A stretch of 64,000 nucleotides of DNA, taken from positions 558,001 through 622,000 of the forward strand of contig JAOTON010002205.1 of NCBI GenBank assembly GCA_034440635.1. Direction: 5' to 3'. Source of the stretch: Lepas anatifera. Lineage: Eukaryota > Arthropoda > Thecostraca > Lepadidae. Position 1 is the stretch's first letter. Each line of letters opens with the position of its first letter. The notes under the pieces are model-generated. The model was not told the origin of the DNA. It did not search any database and saw only the letters and a list, made by a program, of their open reading frames with translations. Shown here piece by piece: positions 24,901 to 35,199 of this stretch. A program made the translations under genes and the position numbers.

Positions 24901-27219
24901 AATTATAGTATTTTGCATCTTTGTAGGAGGTTGGAGAGGGTGCTGGAACATACCTTAGAATTAGTCATTTGATGAAGTCACCCATTTCTCAGTCTGCCTG
25001 GCAACCTAATGTGACGTTTTACAAGGCTATGTGTGACTCATATACCACCGGAGGTGTATTCACCACCGATGGTGACTAAAGGGGACCGACCTCTGCCCTG
25101 TTCTTGGTCCACCCACAAGACATGCACCTCACGCGGTGTATATAGCAGACCGAACCGTCTACCGTGTCCCAGGGCCACTCGCGGGACATCTACCATACGC
25201 GGTGTATATAGGAGACCGAACTCTACCGTGTCCCAGGACCACTCGCGGGACATCTACCATACGCGGTGTATTTAGAAGACCGAATCTACCGTGTCCCAGG
25301 GCCACTCGCGGGATATCTACCACACGCGTTGTATATAGCAGACTGAACCGTCTGCCGTGTCCCAGGGCCACTCGCGGGACATCTACCATACGCGGTGTAT
25401 ATAGCAGACTGAACCGTCTGCCGTGTCCCAGGGCCACTCGCGGGACATCTACCACACACGGTGTATATAGGAGACCGAATCTACCGTGTCCCAGGACCAC
25501 TCGCGGGACATCTACCATACGCGGTGTATTTAGAAGACCGAACTACCGTGTCCCAGGGCCACTCGCGGGATATCTACCACACGCGTTGTATATAGCAGAC
25601 TGAACCGTCTACCGTGTCCCAGGGCCACTCGCGGGACATCTACCACACGCGTTGTATATAGCAGACCGAACCGTCTACCGTGTCCCAGGACCACTCGCGG
25701 GACATCTACCACACGCGTTGTATATAGCAGACCGAACCGTCTACCGTGTCCCAGGGCCACTCGCGGGACATCTACCACACGCGCCGCATGCAACGTGTCA
25801 CCTGCGTCTGCTGGAGCGGCGACGACAAGTACGTCCTCAGCGGCAGCGACGAGATGAACATCCGACTGTGGAAGGCGCGCGCCTCCGAAAAGCTGGGCGT
25901 GATTCGGGAGCGCGAGCGGGCCGCCCGCCAGTACAACGACAAACTGGTGGAGAAATTCGCCAGCCATCCACAGGTATCGGGTTCGTTGGAGAGTTTGTTT
26001 TTGCACAGTAAAAACTGATAGTCGAAAATCATTTCTTCCAATAAGTTTGCTAGTCAGATGTAGCTCAAAGCACCAGTGAACAGTATGCAGCAGAGGGCTG
26101 AAATCTCTATGAACTCAGGTACTCTTGTCAGATTTAGCGAGATAGGAGGTCGGGTGTCTGGAAATGCACTGACCCGCTCATGTCTGACTTTGTCATCAAG
26201 CTATGTACGAATATTCAGCACGCTGCATAACATGGTACCGACAACAACGGTCTTAATCTTCACCGCGCTCCCCAGGCATTGTACATGCATGTATGCCCAT
26301 GCAATGTTGTAATGCCCATCACACTATCACTACAAGCCTTCTTCATCGTTATACTCCGTATCAAGTTCTTGCGCCCGCGCTGCAGCAGTATATGACGTAC
26401 TCTGTGCCGTGCTGTAGCAATGGTTGACTGCCCTGTACCATGATGTAGCAGAAGCTGACATGCTCTGTCCGTGGAGCTGACGTGCTCTGTGCCGCGCTGT
26501 AGCGGTGTTGACTGCTCTGTATATTATGTAGCAGTGGTTGACTGCTTTGTACCGTGCTCTAGCAGTTGCGGACGTGCTCTGTGCCCGTGTTGTAGCGGTC
26601 GCTGACGTGTTGTGTGCTTTGTTGTAGAAGTCGTTGACGTGCTCTGTTGCTGTGCTGTAGCAGTTGCTGACGTCCCTTATGTCCGTATTGTAGCGGCAGT
26701 GGCCGGTAACGTGCGCTGTCTCCGTGATGTAGCAATAACGGTTGCTGACATGCTCTGTACCGTGCTGTAGCAATATCGGTCGCTGACATGCTCCGTCTCC
26801 GTGCTGTAGCGGTCGCTGACGTGCTTTGTCTCCGTGTTGTAGCAATTGCTGACATGCTCTGTCTCCGTGCTGTAGTATTTACTGACGTGCTCTGTCTTCG
26901 TGCTGTAGTAGTTGCTGACGTGCTCTGTCTTCGTGCTGTAGCAGTCGCTGACGTGCTCTGTCTCCGTGCTGTAGTATTTACTGACGTGCTTTGTCTTCGT
27001 GCTGTAGCGGTCGCTGACGTGCTCTGTCTCCGTGCTCAGGTGCGGCGGGTTCATCGGCACAGACAGGTGCCGCGCCAAGTACACACGGGCAGGAAGGAGC
27101 AACAGGCCATCCGGCAGAGCCAGAAGCGCAAGGAGGCCAACCGGCGAGCCCACAGCCGGCCCGGCTCCGTACCTTACGTCGCCGAGGCTGAACAGTTTGT
27201 GCTCAAGGAACAAGAGTGA
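15911..27219 (+). CDS. DCAF13: DCAF13 / WDSOF1 (Sof1) WD40 ribosome-biogenesis protein, complete, 8 exons
   Basis: WD40 protein of the nucleolar small-subunit processome, needed for 18S rRNA processing; in animals also a DDB1-CUL4 substrate receptor. Exons: 15911-15980, 17422-17621, 17870-18073, 21089-21257, 21827-21974, 22197-22350, 25755-25973, 27040-27219. Phases agree throughout and total 1344 bases, i.e. 447 residues plus TGA; the human protein is 445. Start MKVK then RNPDDFLRETK matches the family N-terminus. Diagnostic segments: PRNYDPNLHPF, FAKPFLGSLDGHRD, TIQAHEGYIRA, FFTVGDDKTVKRW, FATCGETCQIW, CASDRSVILYD, WNPMEAFIFTCANEDY, DVDYSPTGREFVSGGYDKT, GSDEMNIRLWKARASEKLG and the Sof1 tail RPGSVPYVAE. 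Three introns carry acceptor-side minisatellites. No canonical AATAAA was found just after the stop. Confidence 0.96.
15981..17421 (+). other. DCAF13 intron 1
   Basis: AT-rich intron, no other feature recognised. Confidence 0.6.
17422..17621 (+). CDS. DCAF13: DCAF13 exon 2
   Basis: Acceptor TCGGCAG. Encodes PRNYDPNLHPFAAPREYTRA to GAADGE. The donor GAG/GTGCGG is weak but the phase and homology require it. Confidence 0.93.
17870..18073 (+). CDS. DCAF13: DCAF13 exon 3
   Basis: Acceptor CCGACAG. WD repeat VRVWDLARMQCLRTIQAHEG and TVGDDKTVKRW, then an acidic insert (EEEGDEAEE). Donor AGG/GTGAGA. Confidence 0.94.
18288..18520. mobile_element. Short G/C-rich MITE with inverted ends
   Basis: Left end CATAGACGGATCCAGG pairs with right end CCTGGATCCGCCTATG. 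The interior carries several GGGGGCGCC / GGTGGGCGCC runs. Lies in DCAF13 intron 3. Confidence 0.6.
19320..20050. repeat. Degenerate ~30-bp tandem repeat
   Basis: Recurring variants of CCAGAGTTGGTCTC with GGGG/CCCC blocks every ~25-35 bases. A 243-codon open frame crosses it; the low-complexity repeat explains the frame. It is in DCAF13 intron 3. Confidence 0.65.
20398..20470 (+). repeat. tRNA-derived SINE head
   Basis: GGGGCGCAGTGGTGCGATAC resembles a SINE A-box region and CCGGGTTTATTTCCG a degenerate B box, with the usual spacing. Lies in DCAF13 intron 3. Confidence 0.45.
20820..20905. repeat. AAACCCGGG / CCCGGGTTT palindromic segment
   Basis: AAAAAACCCGGACCCGCGGG followed by AAAAACCCGGGTTTTTT forms a short self-complementary region. 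Function unknown. Confidence 0.4.
21089..21257 (+). CDS. DCAF13: DCAF13 exon 4
   Basis: Acceptor GGTTGCAG. Encodes EFATCGETCQIWEESRNEPL to FNPVETHVLG. The 3-kb intron before it holds a MITE, a degenerate tandem repeat and a SINE. Confidence 0.94.
21583..21860 (+). repeat. 48-bp minisatellite built from the DCAF13 exon 5 acceptor and exon start
   Basis: Copies start at 21583, 21631, 21679, 21727, 21775 and 21822 (the last is the real exon). Each contains GGCAGGCACGTGCTCCAGTG or a close variant and then GATCGGTCGGTGA. In the upstream copies the exon frame meets TGA within about 12 codons. Confidence 0.92.
21827..21974 (+). CDS. DCAF13: DCAF13 exon 5
   Basis: Acceptor TTGGCAG; reads (G)TCASDRSVILYDTREQ to FIFTCANEDY. 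The acceptor plus about 30 coding bases are repeated five times upstream at a 48-bp period. Confidence 0.95.
22197..22350 (+). CDS. DCAF13: DCAF13 exon 6
   Basis: Acceptor TCCGTCAG. Encodes LYSWDMRKLKRPLLIHKDHV to YDKTLRLWSARE. Donor GAG/GTCAGT, phase 0. Confidence 0.95.
22535..23585. mobile_element. Foldback element with ~450-bp inverted arms
   Basis: The left arm (22535-22990) and right arm (23140-23585) are imperfect inverse copies. CTTGAATCGCTTGGAACAAA (left) pairs with TTGTTCCAAACGATTCAAGG (right), and GACTGAAGGGTGTTAGTGCC pairs with GGGCACTAGGACCCTTCAGTC. The spacer is about 150 bp. No transposase seen. Lies in DCAF13 intron 6. Confidence 0.75.
23590..25030. other. DCAF13 intron 6, unassigned
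   Basis: No gene or clear repeat identified. Confidence 0.4.
25100..25785 (+). repeat. 60-66 bp minisatellite built from the DCAF13 exon 7 acceptor and exon start
   Basis: About ten copies of a unit containing GTGTCCCAGGGCCACTCGCG and ACATCTACCACACGCG, the acceptor and first exon 7 codons. Two length variants occur, with ACCGAACCGTCTACC or the shorter ACCGAATCTACC. Each upstream copy puts a TAG (in TATATAG) in the exon frame. Confidence 0.93.
25755..25973 (+). CDS. DCAF13: DCAF13 exon 7
   Basis: Acceptor GTCCCAG; starts GHSRDIYHTRRMQRV and runs to EKFASHPQ. Its acceptor and first ~27 bases are repeated about ten times in the preceding intron. Confidence 0.95.
26370..27039 (+). repeat. ~33-bp minisatellite abutting the DCAF13 exon 8 acceptor
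   Basis: Around 20 units resembling GACGTGCTCTGTCTCCGTGC then TGTAGCGGTCGCT. The last unit ends in CTGTCTCCGTGCTCAG, which is the splice acceptor. In upstream units the same place reads GTGCTGTAG. Confidence 0.88.
27040..27219 (+). CDS. DCAF13: DCAF13 exon 8, C-terminus
   Basis: Acceptor CCGTGCTCAG. Sof1-type basic tail QKRKEANRRAHSRPGSVPYV ending at TGA 27217-27219. A ~33-bp minisatellite abuts the acceptor. Confidence 0.94.
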   Translation: MRRVHRHRQVPRQVHTGRKEQQAIRQSQKRKEANRRAHSRPGSVPYVAEAEQFVLKEQE

Positions 27220-28656
27220 CTGTAGACTATACTGCTTTCATTACCATGCGCGTCATGTAATATATTTTTATGTTTTCCCAGCTATCGGTTTGGGTCGTGT
27301 TCTGAAGGGTCACAGGGCGAGTCTCTTCCATGGCAATTCCACGACACATCAAATAAGAAATATTGAGATGATATGCTACTTGTCAGCTTTGGATGATGTC
27401 TAGTTGGTTGTCTGGGGCTTAAAGCTCTGCTGCGTCGATAAAGCTTGTGTATGGTTACCATACCATACCATACGTCGTACACGAGATCAAACTACACGAG
27501 ATCAAACTAAGTATCGTCTGAACTTGAATTCAGGCTAGAACAAGGCTGTGCGTTAACATTTTCTAAAGTAAAAACGTTTATACGATTTCAGTTACTGGAT
27601 GTGACCACTGGAATGTTTATTTTTATTGGTTAAATTTAAACGGAGCAAGTATCCCTTTAATATGAACTGAAGAGTAATGACCTTTTGTGTCCGCGTTTTA
27701 TCACAAAACCACTGTTTTGGTAGCATATACTCATATTTGCCGTGCAAAAGAAAAATATATCAAATGCGTAAGTAATGTCATATACTTTTTTGTGCACAGC
27801 AGAGCTACGGTATCTTGCCATACCATATATTTTACCAGGACCGTCTGCATATATTCCATCTGTGTATATCTTCCTGATCAAGGTTGAAGAAAACACTTAA
27901 TGTGAATAATATTCAATGTATTTATCCTGTTCACCAACGTGCTGTTCTAACATTACAACACTGAAGTAACTAATGTTGCAGGTTCGGTAGAAAATAACAA
28001 AAAGTCGACGAACAAAAATGAACGCATTTGTGGAATTGTACTTCTCTGCAGGTGACAGTTTTGAGGTTTATCGGTCTCAGTGACCGAAAATGTTTGTAAA
28101 TTATCCGCTGAACATTCCTCGTTCCGGATTAGAACTTTACATTCCTCGTTCGTTAGCAATACGTAGGTGAAGGTAAAATTACGTTTGACTTATTGTTATT
28201 AGGCTAATTTAACCATTAATTAGCCCAACGCCTCGCTTTTTGCAGCCTCATTAGAGGTAAAAAATATTAAGATGCAATACAAAAACACATAACACGCAAG
28301 TAAGTTAGGCAGCCAATCACATCACGCTTCAAAAACAGACTAAATCGAAGCAATAGAGACACTAGGTGAAATTTTCGCCGGGTTTAAAACATAGACCAGC
28401 GCCTGCATGGCTTTGCAGCGCTCCAAACGCTGATCTTTGGGACCAGATTTTCCAATATAATCATTGAATAATCAAAACTGCAACACTTTAGAATGTTCTA
28501 AGCCAGTTAATGTACTAATCTATTTACCCAAAAATATTTAAGTACGTGGTTTGGATTGTTGGTAACTGCTATGGCAGAACTAGGATGGTACAACTGCGTT
28601 GTCAATATAATTATTGAATATCCAAAATATCATCATTTTAGAATGTTGTGAGCCAA
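27220..28656. other. Downstream flank of DCAF13, no gene
   Basis: AT-rich; no coding or clear repeat signal. The DCAF13 3'UTR must lie here but no AATAAA was found near the stop. Confidence 0.45.
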
Positions 28657-28660
28657 TTAA

Positions 28661-29439
28661 CACTCGCATTGACGGGGGGTGGGTAACCCCCCCTTGGTTT
28701 TTTTTTAGATTGGATAAAAACGGTGGTGTGTAGCGCCGCCGTACTTGCTATTCCATTTTTTCGGATCATTTTTACAAATTTTGACCAAATTTTAAGATTT
28801 GGTCATCTCAGGTCAGGTCACCTGTACAGGTCAAGTGACCTGACCCCAAGTTTAAGATGGCATAAGTCAGAACAGGGTGATCTTATCCGGTTGAAACTCA
28901 TCACATAATGTGCCCACCAAGTCCCCTAAATATGTTTCGGTATTTTTATATCGATGACCTAAGGTCGGGCACGGGCCATGACATCTCCATCGGAAATACA
29001 CGGGAGAATGGTTTTACCTTATTAACTTAGCAATAGATGGTGATAGAGGGTTTATTTTAACTGCATTATATTTGCTTCCTATTTGCAGTTCTAATGATGT
29101 GCATTTTACCTTATGTTACCTTGACCTGACCTCAGGTCAGGTAATATCCCATATTTGACCTAGCCAGGTCATATTATATATCATACGATTTGGTTTGCTG
29201 CGCGAATTGCCATAGTTAAAATGTTTTGCTCTATTTTTATTTCTTAAGATGTAATCACCGAAAACCTTTATTTAAATGTGGTATGTCTTGACATCTAGTG
29301 GCCTTAAATGTGACCTGACATAAAATGGTTCAAATATTTTCGATAGAGAAGTGGATGGGCTACCCATCACTGTTTATAGTATTTTGCTCTCTAGCGTGGT
29401 TCTCGAGATCCAAAGGGGGTCCCTCCGTCAATGCGCGTG
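28661..29439. mobile_element. TTAA MITE family 2, copy C
   Basis: Left TTAA (28657-28660) then CACTCGCATTGACGGGGGG; right CCTCCGTCAATGCGCGTG then TTGA, a one-base decayed target copy. Rich in AGGTCA motifs. Same family as 49415-50246 and 57041-57892. Confidence 0.8.
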
Positions 29440-29849
29440 TTGATATGTTAGCCTATTATATGTTGTTATCGTTCTAAGGTAGCCACTATTTCCCACCTGA
29501 TAGTGTAGAAAATAGTTGTCTACCGCGTACAAAATCGGTTCTTCGTATTTTTCTGACAATGCCCTGGAGAAAGCATTATATAAATAGAGCAGTATCAAAT
29601 GCATATCATAAGGCAAGTCTACAAGTTGTCAAGATTCGCCCGGCTTCCCCGCCGACGGCCAAGATCAGGACTAAATCTGCGTGTACACTTTGTTTTTGTT
29701 GCAATCCTATTCACGACACTATGCGAAAACAGGAAAGCACACGCGACTGAAAGAGACTGATATTTGTTGTAACTGATGAGTATACACTATGAGATGTTAT
29801 CATCGCATAATGGTAGCGTAATTGGCGCGCTTTAAATTCACAAGCATTT

Positions 29850-32045
29850 TTGGATGACGTGGGCAGGTCACACTGGGTTCAGTTGGTAGACCGGGCAAAC
29901 TCATGCGAGCAGCAGTGGGACCCATTTTCTGGAGAGATTAATCGCATTCTAAACATTCATGCCCCAATACGACGTTATCGTGTACACAATCCGAACCCAC
30001 CACCTGTATGTGACGAGACACTAGAATTGATGGGCCAGAGACGTTTAGCTAAATCCAACTAAATCCAACAGATTCAGCAGAATACATCCGTTTAAATACA
30101 TTAGTCAAAAGAGCAATCCGACGAGACACACGTGAGGACATAGCGCGTAGGGTTGCCGAATCCCCACCATCAGATCTGTTTCGGCAATTAAAACCAGTAA
30201 TTGCCCCAAAACGTGGTCCTCTAACTCATCCAGAAAATCTATCACCCGACCAAATTAATGAATACTTCACTTCAGTGGGTAGAAAAACCAGAGCAACAGT
30301 AATGAATCAATTTCAGCAGTCTAACATTTCCCCACTTAGTGTGCGCCTGCCTAGAGTAAATGCGGGTGCACTTAACTTAACGCCGATTACGCTGAGTGAA
30401 CTTGGAAAAATTATTTCTTCTCTACCAAACAAAAACTCCTGTGTAGGAGATATGCCCATTAAAATTATTAAGATGTGTTTCGGTATCATTGGAAGAACCC
30501 TCCTTTAGATCATAAACGTCAGTATCGTTACTGAAACGGTCCCAGCAAGTTGGAAACGAGCTGAGGTAATACCAATTCACAAAAAGTGTGGTCCGGCAGA
30601 CCCCACAAATTTCAGGCCAATCACAATCGTTCCAGCGATCTGAAAAATTATAGAAAAAGTAGTGCACAACCAGCTGACAACATATTTGAAAAATCAATAC
30701 CTCTTTGGCTCTGATCAACATGGTTTCATCTCACAACACTCTACTGATACAGCTCTTTTAACTGTAACTGACGAAATTTTGGCGGGAATGAATAGGTCAG
30801 AAATTTCTTTGTTAACACTATTGGACTTGAGTCGCTGCTTTGACGTTGTGGACCATGAAACGATTGTTACTAAACTTCAGCTATTACAAGTCTCCCCCGG
30901 TTGGTTTAATAGCTACCTTTCTGGACACACTCAACGAGTTCGAGTTGGCGACACACTATCGAAACCTCTTCCAATCACTATTGGCACTTTTCAAGGTACA
31001 ATTTTAGGAGCCTTGCTGTTCAGCGTCCGATCCAACGATATTTCGTGTCATATTCCCGAAGAAATAAATGGATTTCCGGTTACCTTTGTACGCTACGCGG
31101 ATGACACACAGGTTGCCATTACTGGACCACGCAATAAGTTGGCCTTAGTTCAGAAGTCAATGGAAACAGTTTTAGAGACTCTCAGCACATGGTTTTAACA
31201 GCACGGGATGATGGTGAACGCTGCCAAGACTAAGTTGCTACTATGCGGTGATAGACGTCAGCTTAATCGTATTGATGAACGTGTCACAATTAGTTTTATG
31301 GGTGAGCTAATTCAATCCTCAAGGTCCGTCAGAAACTTGGGTGTTATCATGGATCCTTACCTGTCATGGGACCAACATGTTAAAATGATGTCTAACGGTT
31401 GTTTTGGAATACTCATAGGCTTAATTCATGCCAAACACGTCCTACCTCCATGTACAGTACCTCGTTTGATCGACGCATTAGTGCTATCTCATCTTAGATA
31501 CTGCATTCAAGTCTACGGCAGTGCAAACTCAAGTGTGATCTCCCATCTTCAGAAGGTTTTAAACTTCTCTGCTCGTGTTATCTCTGGAAGGAAAAAATTT
31601 GAACATATTTCTGATGTAATGCATGAGCTGGGATGGCTATCCATGGCGAAACTTATTGATTATTTCGATGTGTGCATGACCCATAAGATACTAACTACAG
31701 ATGTACCACCATCCTTGTGTTGCAATTTTGTATACAACCACCAGAACGTGTGCCGCGCAACTCGTCAATCATTTCATCTATCGCTACCATGCCCAAGAAA
31801 CAACCACGGAAAGCGACGCTTCATTTACCGTGCTTCTCATCTGTATAACCAGATTGTCATTTCCAACAATATTCGTTGCATTAGTCTGCCATCTTTTAAG
31901 AAGACTGTTCGTGATTTTATTACGCGTACTTGATTTTGTATTGTTGACTGTGACCTTTGTACGGCTTGTATGACGATGGTTCCTGAATAGCCCTATTTAG
32001 AGAGGAGGAACCAGATAACGTGTAATAAATAAATACATAAATAAA
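29850..32045 (+). pseudogene. 5'-truncated LINE with nearly intact reverse transcriptase
   Basis: Linker region, then RT: GSDQHGFISQHSTDTALLTV, LLTLLDLSRCFDVVDHE, catalytic YADD at 31094-31105, thumb SVRNLGVIMDPYLSWDQHV and the C-terminal VLPPCTVPRLIDALVLSHLR to the end at 31933. Three in-frame stops (about 30506, 30642, 31196) and one frameshift near 30050-30090 disable it. It ends in a short AATAAATAAATACATAAATA tail. Jockey/CR1-like. The endonuclease is missing, as usual for 5' truncation. Confidence 0.88.
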
Positions 32046-32049
32046 GTAG

Positions 32050-32730
32050 CATATATTCGCATTCAACTATGAATCAACAACATTGATATTGCAGTATTTA
32101 GAACAGCCACAGGGACGATAGCAATAATAAGTTGCTGTCGTTCCTGTAACTGTCGTCTCTGTAAATATTACGGTATGAGGGTTGTTTATTCGTGGTTGAG
32201 TGCATCATGTAATCTTGCGCTGAGGTATTTGGTTATTATTTTTATCGATCAATTCCTACGTCGAGGCAAACAAAACGATGTTGAAGCGAAAACTGAGTCC
32301 CATTCCCTGCAAAGTTATTGACTGAAGCTTGAATACGTGTTCCATTGCTCCCAATTGGCCCCTGGGGGGTCTGTGGTTTGATACTTTAGCGTGATCCTCG
32401 TAGCTGGCCCAAGGACTCAGGGCGATGAGAATTTCAGACAAGTTTGAGCTGTGTATACTAAGATAAAAACATCATTTGACGTTCTGTTTTCCCCGTGCAT
32501 TTCCCATTGGGAGGCGCTGACCGTGCGTGATGCAGGTTACCCGGGAGCACCAGCAGCTTCCCGTTGGACTTGTTCCCCTCTCTATTCCATCTGGATGAGT
32601 TTGTGAGACACAGGCCGGGCTACGCACGGCTGGATTCCGCCTTGAACACGCTTATTCCGTACTGCGATTCTGAGTGCCAACATCATTTAGGTTATTCAAT
32701 TAATTTCAAATTAAAAAAATGCACGTTCTT
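32050..32730. other. Unassigned
   Basis: No gene or repeat recognised. Confidence 0.4.
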
Positions 32731-32732
32731 AT

Positions 32733-33735
32733 CACGCACCTAGCTGGGGTCCCTGGCATGACACGCCCCGCTGGGGGCATATTTCGCCCCCTTCCGTATC
32801 TTATTTCCCAAGAAAGCTAAAGAAAAATTACGGACGGTGTTCGAAAGCTTTTGACGAGACAAAGAGAAATTATACGAAGTATTTTTGTGTCAGGTCAATA
32901 TTGAGGTCCGCATTGGTCAAAGAAGGTTCCATAGGCTTACAACAGGGCAATGTCGTTTCCCCCTCTAGATTTTTACTCAGCGAAGCTAGATCAAATATTT
33001 ATGTATCATTGGATACCTCTCATCGTGGCGAAAAAAAGATGTATAATACGACCTTGCTAGGTCAAATCGTGAAAATGACCTAACATGAGCTAGGTCACGG
33101 TCTGAGGGGGACCTGGTATAGTCATGTTGAATATCAATCAATTCCCCGTGGCAATATAAGCAGAATGCAAGCAAAATAGTACCTTTATCTCAATTCAGTG
33201 ACAAATTATTGGGAAAACAATTACTGTATGCTCCTGTGACCTGAAATGACATTTGAAGGATCAAATGATCAAAAAGTCAACTTTAAGGTCAAGATCGTGG
33301 TAAGAATAGACAGTTTGAGGATTTTCGGCTTTATCTATCCATCATTTCATGAAAACAAGCCCATTTTTTTCACCATAGACTTATAATGGGATGACCAAAA
33401 AAATTGAACCCACCTTTGGTCGACAATATACAAATTCTGAGACAGCAGTTTTGTAGACCCTAATGCCCTCATGATATTTTGAAAGTTTCAAATTGGCTAA
33501 TGTTCCTTAGGCGCCACTTCAAACTCGTGATATTAGGTTTTGAGGTCGGGTCGCTTGACCTTGGATGTCTCCTTGACCTGACATGGCCTGACCCAAAAAA
33601 GTGATCAGATGCATGTATAAAATTAATCAGGTATAAAGTACTGCAAGTTTCGTTGTTCTGTGTCTCTTCGTTTTTGCGTTATCTGGGGAAAACCAGGAGA
33701 GTGGGGGCGAATTTCGCCTCCCAGTGGGGCGCATG
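32733..33735. mobile_element. MITE family 1, copy B (inverted relative to 7908 copy)
   Basis: Ends CACGCACCTAGCTGGGG and CCAGTGGGGCGCATG match copy A in the opposite orientation. Both flanks are TTAT (32729-32732 and 33736-33739), so the target was a TTAA variant. Confidence 0.75.
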
Positions 33736-33849
33736 TTATCATACAGGTGTCACATTTTTTTCAATAAAAAAATCAAAGTCGGTCTTTGCTGCAGGATTGA
33801 CGATTTAAGTGTATTCATTTGACCTGGCCTGACTTTTGTTTGCTCTTTG

Positions 33850-34260
33850 GGGAGGGGGACTGTGCCTGTGTCTGTGTTCGCCACTGATGTGTACGCGATT
33901 CTGCCAGTCTTGCGATACATCCGTCAGCTACCCGGGAGACAGCACCTTGAAGTCACTGACTTAGCCAGCTCACTGGCAGCTCTCCATTGTAGTCAATCGC
34001 ATGCATCATGGTTTGCTCCTGCTATTTTAAAGCTATTGACCACTGATGCAACTCAAGTTGTCGAAATAAAATTGTTGTGGGTTCCAAGTCCTGCAGGCAT
34101 ACCCGGGAATGAATCAGAGGACGAAGCAGCCAAAACAGCGTCGTCGCCGCTGCGTTCGCCAAGACAGTTCAGGGTACCATCAGGTGACCTGAGGGCCCTT
34201 ATCAGCAACATTTTACGTTTTGAAAGGCTGACGAGATGGGACGTAGAGCCTGACTGCGTG
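33850..34260 (+). pseudogene. LINE ribonuclease H domain remnant, left part
   Basis: Reads IKLLWVPSPAGIPGNESEDE followed by AAKTA, the conserved WVPSHxGIPGNExAD-type motif of RNase H in some LINE ORF2 proteins. Interrupted at 34261 by a MITE end. Confidence 0.7.
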
Positions 34261-34264
34261 TTAA

Positions 34265-34840
34265 CCATCGCCCCGCTAGGGGGTGTTTGAACACCCCCTC
34301 AGGGTTTTCCGGCGGCACGAAAAGCGGCGACGCGAAGCGCCTCCGTACTTTCCACACCTTATCCTTGATCGATTCCGCAACTTTTCCCTAAATTTTAAGG
34401 TTGGGTCATCTCAGGTCAGGTCACCAGTGCAGTTCAAGTGACCTCACCTCCAAAAATGTTTAAGTTGGCATAGGTAAGAAAAAGGCGAATCTATCGAATG
34501 GAAACTTTTACTACATAATGGGCCCACCAAGTACTACAACATATATCCCGAGATGTTTTCGCATCGATGACCTAAGGTCAGGTACGGATCAAGAGAGGAA
34601 GCGAATGGTGCCTAACCATTCTCATTGAACTCTGTCAGACGCTAGAGCCCCCAAACCCTTCTCTAACACGCCACTTTCTTTGATCTGTCATGACTTCAAT
34701 ATTGACCTGAGCCAAAAAGTGACTGATGTAGTTTCTTCATGAATTTGTATGAGATATCCACCAGCATTCGTGTTTTCGCTATCCCGTATAGGAGCCGAGT
34801 TCGAGGAGGGGGTATTTGAGTAGCCCCCACCACGACAAAG
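34265..34840. mobile_element. MITE copy D, right end unclear
   Basis: Begins after TTAA (34261-34264) with CCATCGCCCCGCTAGGGGG, and contains the GGTCATCTCAGGTCAGGTCA core shared with other copies. The right terminus is decayed; 34840 is an estimate. Confidence 0.6.
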
Positions 34841-34899
34841 GTGGCTCGGAGGCCAGTTGGCTTGGGTGTTTAGCGTCTCCGAGCAATAATAGGCCGCGA

Positions 34900-35170
34900 G
34901 AGTCCAGTGCTCGGCAGTATAGAAGAGAGGAGGTATGTCTGACTCGGCTACAGATTACCCACACGTATACCACATACGGACATGATCTGTTTGGTTCCGT
35001 CCCAAACACCTGCTGCCAGTGTGGCGCGAGACTGAGCGTTTGCACTATCAGACAACGAAGTGTGTGCAGGCTTACGTGGAATCCGGGACCTACTCCTCGG
35101 CCTGTCGATGACAGATATTCTTGGCGACAGGTCATCGGCAGGCTTCAAACACGTTTTATCATACGTGACT
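34900..35170 (+). pseudogene. LINE post-RNase H segment, right part
   Basis: VCLTRLQITHTYTTYGHDLF then PNTCCQCGA resembles the LTRLRIGHTRxTHGxLL..PxxCxxC motif that follows RNase H in I/R1-like LINEs. It continues the element broken at 34261. Confidence 0.6.
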
Positions 35171-35199
35171 GAAATAGGTTTCGGTATCATTACCAACCC

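Noticed and set aside
25033..25603. Repeat protein with SRDIYHTR units
   Set aside because: Intronic copies of the DCAF13 exon 7 start; stops fall in the true exon frame.
21583..27040. CRISPR-like regular repeats
   Set aside because: Units are direct tandem copies without unique spacers, in introns of a eukaryotic gene.
26330..27213. Open frames on both strands with 11-residue repeats
   Set aside because: A 33-bp unit divisible by three stays open; it is intronic minisatellite.
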